Positions 5,724 to 9,501 of a stretch of DNA of 9,501 nt are shown one piece after another. Positions within the stretch are counted from its first letter, which is position 1. Each line of letters opens with the position of its first letter. The notes under the pieces are model-generated. The model saw only the letters and a list, made by a program, of their open reading frames with translations. It was not told the origin of the DNA and did not search any database. The position numbers were made by a program, and so were the translations under genes. The stretch comes from SXXH01 sp041165735 (lineage in GTDB: Bacteria; Planctomycetota; UBA1135; GCA-002686595): positions 1 through 9,501 of the forward strand of contig JBKDQQ010000102.1 of assembly GCA_046341775.1 (NCBI GenBank), in the 5' to 3' direction.

Positions 5724-6976
5724 GGCTTGGCCTCCCCGCCGCGGCGGCTGACCTTGCGTGCGCGCTGGTCCAGCACGCGCTCCACCTCGTGCCACGCGAC
5801 CTCCTTGCGCGCCAGTTGCACGCTGGCGAAGTACAGGAGGTCGGCCGCCTCCTGCGCCGCTTCGCCCGGATCCCGGGCCCGCGCCAACTCGCCGGCCTCC
5901 TCGACCAGCTTGCGGCCGAGGAGGTCTTGATCCGCGAGCAGTCGCCGCGTGTACGAGCCCGGGTGGTCCACCGCGGCGCGCGCGCGCAACTTCGCCTCGA
6001 GTCCGGGCAAGCCGCGCCGATCGCCGAAGCAGCTCCACGATCCTTCGTGGCAGTGGCCCGAACCGGTCGGCTCGACCGTGAAGCACAGCGCATCGCGATC
6101 GCAGTCGACCTCGATGCGCAGCACGCGTTGCGTGTTGCCCGAGTTCGCGCCCTTGCGCCACAGTCCGCGCTTGCGCGAGTGGTAGACGCCCTCGCCGGTG
6201 CGCAGCGTCTCGCGCAGGCTCTCCACGCTGCTCCAGACGAGCCCCAGCACGCGTCCTCCGGGCGCCGCGAGGACCGTCGGGACGAGTCCGTCGGAGCGCT
6301 CGCTCGATAGCGGCGCCCAATACGCGTCGGCCAGGTCCAGCGCGCCGGAGTACAGCGCCATGCCGACTTGCGCGTCGACGCCCATGGCGTCGAGCTCGCG
6401 GATCTCCGCCGCGTCGCGCACTCCACCGGCCACGACGAGCTCGTGCCCGGGACAGGCGGCCTTCAGCCGTCGCGCTTGTTCGAGGTCGCAGCCTTGCATG
6501 CGACCTTCGCGCTCGACGAAGGTGACGAGGAAGCCCGAGCACAGATCGCGCAGTTCCGCCATGCGTTCCTCGATCGCGTGGCCGGTGCGCGTCCTCCATC
6601 CGTCCACGACCACCTCGCCGTGCCGAGCGTCGAGGGCGACCACCACGCGCTCGCGCGGCAACTCGCGCAAGACGTCGGCGCGCGCCGCCGTCCCGAGCAC
6701 CACCTTGGCGGCGCCGCGGTCGAGCCACTCGAGCGCGGCCCGCGCCGTGCGGATGCCGCCACCCACGCGGCAGTCGTGCCGTTCGCACAGGCGCGCGATC
6801 GCGGCCGTGTTGTCGCCCGTGCCCAGCGCCGCGTCGAGGTCGACCACCGCCATCTCGCCGAGCAGGCCGAAGCGCCCGGCGTGCGCGCCCGGGTCGCCGG
6901 CCTCGATCGCCAACGTTTCGCCGCCCACGAGCTGCACCGCCTGGCCTCCACGCACGTCGATCGATGTCACGAGCAT
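5720..6976 (-). CDS. HisA-HisI-HisE fusion: ProFAR isomerase, PRA-CH and PRA-PH in one polypeptide
   Basis: 418 aa joining three histidine-pathway activities. HisA (about 1-222) is a TIM barrel that isomerises ProFAR to PRFAR. It shows SIDVRGG with catalytic D7, VVDLDAA (44-50), VGGGIR (71-76), VALD with probable second acid D116, and VVAGGVRD (181-188). HisI (about 228-318) opens the purine ring of PRA and has DCDRDAL (291-297) plus the metal-binding GHCHEGSWSCFG (307-318). HisE (about 325-412) hydrolyses PRATP with a MazG-like helical motif, KLVEEAGEL (356-364) and EAADLLYF (376-383). The start is ATG 6976 with GGAGG 7 nt upstream; it overlaps the end of hisF by 10 nt and its TGA overlaps the hisD start. 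HisIE fusions are common, but a HisA added in front is not the usual bacterial layout. The frame is unbroken across both junctions, so this is not a misread of separate genes. HisI and HisE act on steps 3 and 2, HisA on step 4. Confidence 0.93.
   Translation of the reverse strand: MLVTSIDVRGGQAVQLVGGETLAIEAGDPGAHAGRFGLLGEMAVVDLDAALGTGDNTAAIARLCERHDCRVGGGIRTARAALEWLDRGAAKVVLGTAARADVLRELPRERVVVALDARHGEVVVDGWRTRTGHAIEERMAELRDLCSGFLVTFVEREGRMQGCDLEQARRLKAACPGHELVVAGGVRDAAEIRELDAMGVDAQVGMALYSGALDLADAYWAPLSSERSDGLVPTVLAAPGGRVLGLVWSSVESLRETLRTGEGVYHSRKRGLWRKGANSGNTQRVLRIEVDCDRDALCFTVEPTGSGHCHEGSWSCFGDRRGLPGLEAKLRARAAVDHPGSYTRRLLADQDLLGRKLVEEAGELARARDPGEAAQEAADLLYFASVQLARKEVAWHEVERVLDQRARKVSRRGGEAKP
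5724..5737 (-). promoter_or_regulatory. Shine-Dalgarno that decides the hisD GTG start
   Basis: GGGGAGG (5737-5731 on the - strand) lies 7 nt before GTG 5723 inside the end of the hisA-I-E reading frame. With the GTGA stop-start overlap it supports coupled translation. Confidence 0.7.
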
Positions 6977-7728
6977 CCTCGCACCTCCACTCCTTCCTCG
7001 CCCGCCGCTTCCTTCAACCCGCGCACCGTCCACGCGCCGTCGTGCAGGATCGAAGCCACCAAGGCCCCCTGCGCTCCGGCGCGCCATGCAGCCACGAGGT
7101 CGCGCGGACCAGCCGCGCCTCCCGAGGCGACCACCGGCACCGTCACGGCGGCGACGACCTCGCGCAGCAGATCCAGGTCGTACCCCGACTGCATGCCGTC
7201 GCGGTCCCACGCCGTCAGCAGCACCTCGCCCGCGCCGCGTCGATTCGCCTCGACCGCCCACGCGACCACGTCGCGCTCGACGAGCTCCTGGCCGGAACGC
7301 ACCGCCACCCGCGGACCTTCGCTGGTCCGCCGCGCGTCGATCGCGACGACGACGCATTGGCTGCCGAGTTCGTCGGCGAGTCGCGACAAGAGCGACGGGT
7401 CGCGCACCGCGGCGGTGTTCACCGAGACCTTGTCGGCTCCGGCTTCCACGAGCCGCAGCGCGTCTTCGAAGGACCGCACGCCGCCTCCAACCGTCAAGGG
7501 CACGGCGATGCGCTCGCGGATCGCGGAGAGCATGTGGAGGTTGGCGACGCGCTCTTCCTCCGTCGCGGAGACGTCGAGCAGCACGAGCTCGTCCGCGCCG
7601 TCCGACGCGTAGCCGCGCGCGAGCTCCACGGGATCGCCGACCTCCCTCAAGGACGAGAAGCGGCGTCCCTTGACGACGCGCCCACCCTTGACGTCGAGGC
7701 ACGGGATGATGCGAGGGAAGAGCGTCAT
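6967..7728 (-). CDS. hisF: Imidazole glycerol phosphate synthase, cyclase subunit
   Basis: 253 aa, the normal HisF length. Together with HisH it turns PRFAR and glutamine-derived ammonia into imidazole glycerol phosphate and AICAR. The TIM barrel starts with RIIPCLDVKGGRVVKG (6-21), in which D12 is the first catalytic aspartate. Next come GDPVELA (31-37), GADELVLLDVSAT (44-56), VGGGVRS (80-86), ADKVSVNTAA (98-107) and AIDARR (129-134) with the second catalytic D131. DRDGMQSGYDL (175-185) and ASGGAAG (201-207) follow as phosphate-binding parts. ATG 7728 shares its A with the hisH stop (TGATG) and has GGGGAGG 7 nt upstream. The co-translated order hisH-hisF fits a heterodimer made in equal amounts. 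No abnormal residues in key places. Confidence 0.97.
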   Translation of the reverse strand: MTLFPRIIPCLDVKGGRVVKGRRFSSLREVGDPVELARGYASDGADELVLLDVSATEEERVANLHMLSAIRERIAVPLTVGGGVRSFEDALRLVEAGADKVSVNTAAVRDPSLLSRLADELGSQCVVVAIDARRTSEGPRVAVRSGQELVERDVVAWAVEANRRGAGEVLLTAWDRDGMQSGYDLDLLREVVAAVTVPVVASGGAAGPRDLVAAWRAGAQGALVASILHDGAWTVRGLKEAAGEEGVEVRGCS

Positions 7729-8318
7729 CAGCGCGCCTCCCCGAGCCAGCGGCGTAGGATCTCCGCGCCGTAGTCCCCGGACAACTCGGGATGGAACTGG
7801 CACAGGAGCACGGGTCCCGACTCCAACGCCGCGACGAACGGCGCGCCGTGCGTCGACATGCTCGCGCGCCAGCCATCGACCGGCCCGTCGAGCCGGTACG
7901 AATTGGCGTAGTACGCGCAACCGTCCATCACCACGCCACCCGCGCCGCGCACGGCGTTCCAACCCATCTGCGGCACGGAGACGCCGTCGGCGAAGCGCCG
8001 CAGCTCGCCGCGCACCACTCCCAAGCCAGGCACGCCGGGGGATTCCTCGCTCTCCTCGCACAGCAACTGGAAGCCGAGGCAGATGCCGAGCAAGGGACGG
8101 CGCAGCCGCGCGCGCTCCTGCAAGGCGACGTCGAGCCCTCGCACGGCGAGTCCGGCCATGCCCGCCGCGAAGGAGCCGACGCCGGGGACGGCGACGAGGT
8201 CCGCCTCGCGCACGGCCGCGGGCTCGCCGCAACGGAAGGGCGCGGCGCCGGCGCGGCGCAGGGCCGCTTCGACCGAGCGCAAGTTCGAGCGCCCGGTGGG
8301 GACGATGGCCACCTTCAC
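7728..8318 (-). CDS. hisH: Imidazole glycerol phosphate synthase, glutamine amidotransferase subunit
   Basis: 196 aa, class I (triad) glutamine amidotransferase that supplies ammonia to HisF. The catalytic triad is visible: nucleophile C80 in GICLGFQLL (78-86), and H176 with E178 in QFHPELSG (174-181). The oxyanion strand PGVGSF (45-50) and the PQMGWN segment (116-121) are also present. The N-terminal strand reads PTGRSNLRSVEAAL (7-20). This is nearer to the E. coli form (DTG..NL.SV) than to the common YG.GN form. The usual Y-F-V-H-S-Y is YYANSY here (136-141). The start is GTG 8318, overlapping the hisB stop as GTGA, with a very strong AAAGGAGGT ribosome site just upstream. It lies immediately before its partner hisF, as expected. 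Confidence 0.96.
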   Translation of the reverse strand: MKVAIVPTGRSNLRSVEAALRRAGAAPFRCGEPAAVREADLVAVPGVGSFAAGMAGLAVRGLDVALQERARLRRPLLGICLGFQLLCEESEESPGVPGLGVVRGELRRFADGVSVPQMGWNAVRGAGGVVMDGCAYYANSYRLDGPVDGWRASMSTHGAPFVAALESGPVLLCQFHPELSGDYGAEILRRWLGEAR

Positions 8319-8905
8319 AGGACCTCCTTTGTGCTGGGGATGTCGTCGTGGATGTCCGACGCGGCGGCCTCGCGCAGGGCCAGCGCGAGCGCCTTGAAGG
8401 CCGCTTCCGCCATGTGGTGGTTGTTCTCGCCGTGGAGCACCTCGACATGGATCGTGGCGCGCATGCCGATCGCGAGCGACCGCACGGCGTGCGACAGGTT
8501 CTCGCAAGCCACGCCGCCGATCATCTCGCGCGTCAGGTTCAGGCGCGGGAATCCGCCGGGTCGGCCGGACAAGTCGACCACGGCGCGCGCGAGGGCTTCG
8601 TCGAGCGGCGCATGGGCCGTACCGAAGCGGCGGATGCCGCGTCGCTCGCCCACGGCCATGTCGATGCACGCGCCGAGCGCCAGCGCGCAGTCCTCGATGG
8701 TGTGGTGGTCGTCGACCTCGCCGTCCCCGACGCAGGAGAGGCGCAAGTCCCAGCGCGAATGCTTGGCGAGCTGGGCGAGCATGTGGTCGAAGAACGCGAA
8801 GCCGGTGGAGATCTCCGAGGAGCCTCGTCCGTCGAGGGCCAACTCGACTTCGATCCTCGTCTCCGCCGTGGTCCTGGCGGTGGTGGCGCGACGCGTGGTG
8901 TTCAC
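8315..8905 (-). CDS. hisB: Imidazoleglycerol-phosphate dehydratase
   Basis: 196 aa, the monofunctional IGP dehydratase (step 6), which dehydrates IGP to imidazole acetol phosphate using manganese held by histidines. Motifs: GFAFFDHML (35-43), DDHHTIEDCALALG (65-78), DEALARAVVDLSGRP (102-116), HGENNHHMAEAAFKAL (158-173) and the C-terminal PSTKEVL. Both His-His-x-x-E metal motifs are intact (HHTIE at 67-71 and HHMAE at 163-167). The E. coli-type N-terminal histidinol phosphatase domain is absent, so that step must come from another gene; the HAD gene next door is the obvious candidate. The start is GTG 8905, overlapping the HAD stop (GTGA), with GGAGG 7 nt upstream. The upstream HAD frame prevents a long N-terminal extension from being likely. 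Confidence 0.97.
   Translation of the reverse strand: MNTTRRATTARTTAETRIEVELALDGRGSSEISTGFAFFDHMLAQLAKHSRWDLRLSCVGDGEVDDHHTIEDCALALGACIDMAVGERRGIRRFGTAHAPLDEALARAVVDLSGRPGGFPRLNLTREMIGGVACENLSHAVRSLAIGMRATIHVEVLHGENNHHMAEAAFKALALALREAAASDIHDDIPSTKEVL
8319..8330 (-). promoter_or_regulatory. Very strong Shine-Dalgarno before hisH
   Basis: AAAGGAGGT on the - strand (8330-8322) is close to full complementarity with the 16S anti-Shine-Dalgarno and ends a few nt before GTG 8318. It lies within the last codons of hisB (STKEVL). It is the strongest ribosome site in the operon, at the first subunit of the HisH-HisF pair. Confidence 0.75.
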
Positions 8906-9501
8906 AGGAGTTCCTCCAGGTCGGGGACTTCGGACCAGACGCGGGCGGCGCCCGCCTTCGACAAGCACGCGACGTTCTCGACGAAGTGCTCGCCCGGCGG
9001 GCTCACCCCCAAGGCCAGGACGCCCGAGGCGCGCGCGGCCACGATGTCGTCGGGCGTGTCGCCCAGCATCCAGGCGCGTTCGACCCCGAGGCTGCTCAAG
9101 GCCATTCGCACCGGCGCGGGATCCGGCTTGAGGGGCGCGTCCTCGCGCGCGACGACCACGCGGAAGCAATCCACGATCGAGTGCTGCTCCAGGAAGCGCT
9201 CCGCGTCGCGGCGCGGACGGCCGGTGACGACGCACATGGGCCGCGCGCGCGACCAACGGCGCAGTCGCTCGCGATCGACGCGCAGGGACTCCTCCCGGTG
9301 CAGCTCGCGCTCGGCGTAGACCCGTTCGAAGCACTCCACGACATCCGCGAGGCTGGCTGCGATCCCTTGTTCCGCGAGCAACTTGCGCGACAACTCCCAG
9401 TCGTCGTTCGCGTCGCCCGCCCGCTTGGCGCGCGCGATGGCGCCAGGGTCCGCCACGCCGCCGAAGGCGCGCACGGTCTCGAGGATCGCCACGCGGTAGG
9501 A
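8902..9501 (-). CDS. HAD superfamily subfamily IA hydrolase, 5' end outside window; candidate histidinol-phosphate phosphatase
   Basis: 199 C-terminal residues are visible and the frame is open to the window edge. The GTG at 9492 is probably internal. The first residues, SYRVAILETVRAFGG, resemble the stretch that in one HAD-IA group follows directly after the D-x-D-G nucleophile motif, so motif I should lie just off the window. Numbering from 9492, motif II is CVVTGR with T90, motif III is the K122 in PLKPDP, and motif IV is GDTPDD (144-149). The helical cap is about residues 12-75 and holds AGDANDDWELSRKLL (25-39). The gene overlaps hisB by 4 nt (GTGA), which argues for a job in the pathway. 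HisB here lacks a phosphatase domain and no PHP- or HisN-type phosphatase is seen, so histidinol-phosphate phosphatase is the best guess. I recall this HAD group as close to the TIGR01548 (HAD-SF-IA-hyp1) type. The family call is firm; the substrate is inference. Confidence 0.85.
   Translation of the reverse strand, partial: SYRVAILETVRAFGGVADPGAIARAKRAGDANDDWELSRKLLAEQGIAASLADVVECFERVYAERELHREESLRVDRERLRRWSRARPMCVVTGRPRRDAERFLEQHSIVDCFRVVVAREDAPLKPDPAPVRMALSSLGVERAWMLGDTPDDIVAARASGVLALGVSPPGEHFVENVACLSKAGAARVWSEVPDLEELL
8906..8917 (-). promoter_or_regulatory. Shine-Dalgarno that decides the hisB GTG start
   Basis: GGAGG (8917-8913 on the - strand) lies 7 nt before GTG 8905, inside the last codons of the HAD gene, which end in GAGGAACTCC before the GTGA overlap. 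Confidence 0.65.

Noticed and set aside
4357..6426. Long - strand frame overlapping hisD and hisA-I-E in another phase
   Set aside because: Arg/Ala-rich low-complexity translation with no motif; the overlapping frames encode well-conserved enzymes.
4467..9492. Equal lengths: hisB and hisH are both 591 bp, hisA-I-E and hisD both 1257 bp
   Set aside because: The sequences are unrelated in each pair. The HAD frame also measures 591 bp from GTG 9492, but its true start is outside the window. Coincidence.
1..9501. Search for tRNA, rRNA, CRISPR arrays, insertion sequences, phage or defence genes
   Set aside because: No cloverleaf, spaced direct-repeat array, transposase motif or terminal inverted repeat was recognised. 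The window is mainly housekeeping histidine genes plus secreted proteins.

Overview
The window is high-GC bacterial DNA and looks like part of a Planctomycetota chromosome. The main clue is the secreted beta-propeller protein at 1258-2949. Its C-terminal module (CFGDGSG, CPCGNN, LFFQG, FGDGLRC, YRN and FNLTNG motifs) is one I associate from memory with large planctomycete genomes of the Poly30/Pla163 type. This assignment rests on recognition, not on a search.

Left part (1-1257), + strand: the 3' end of a gene with a carboxypeptidase-regulatory-like (CNA-B-like) domain and visibly lower GC than the rest. It is followed by an ECF-type sigma factor whose N-terminus appears cut short by an in-frame TAG. 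No anti-sigma gene is visible.

Middle part (1258-4348), - strand: a secreted PQQ-like beta-propeller protein and a secreted protein made of two tandem FAS1 (fasciclin) domains. They are separated by about 460 bp without a convincing gene. That gap holds a 16-bp hairpin about 50 bp past the fasciclin stop (probable terminator), a second small hairpin and a 14-bp tandem duplication.

Right part (4467-9501), - strand: a tightly packed histidine operon. In transcription order it runs HAD phosphatase (5' end outside the window), hisB, hisH, hisF, a three-domain hisA-hisI-hisE fusion, hisD. All five junctions overlap by 1-10 nt (GTGA, GTGA, TGATG, a 10-nt overlap, GTGA), and every internal start has a clear Shine-Dalgarno sequence. 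The visible genes cover PRA-PH (HisE), PRA-CH (HisI), ProFAR isomerase (HisA), IGP synthase (HisF and HisH), IGP dehydratase (HisB) and histidinol dehydrogenase (HisD). The HAD protein is a reasonable candidate for the histidinol-phosphate phosphatase step. hisG and hisC are not in the window.

The most interesting object is the HisA-HisI-HisE fusion. Its HisIE half resembles fungal HIS4 more than E. coli HisIE, and it sits directly before hisD with a 4-nt overlap. The order HisA-HisI-HisE-HisD is therefore contiguous, which suggests a comparison with the domain order of fungal HIS4. No CRISPR array, tRNA, rRNA, insertion sequence or phage gene was seen.
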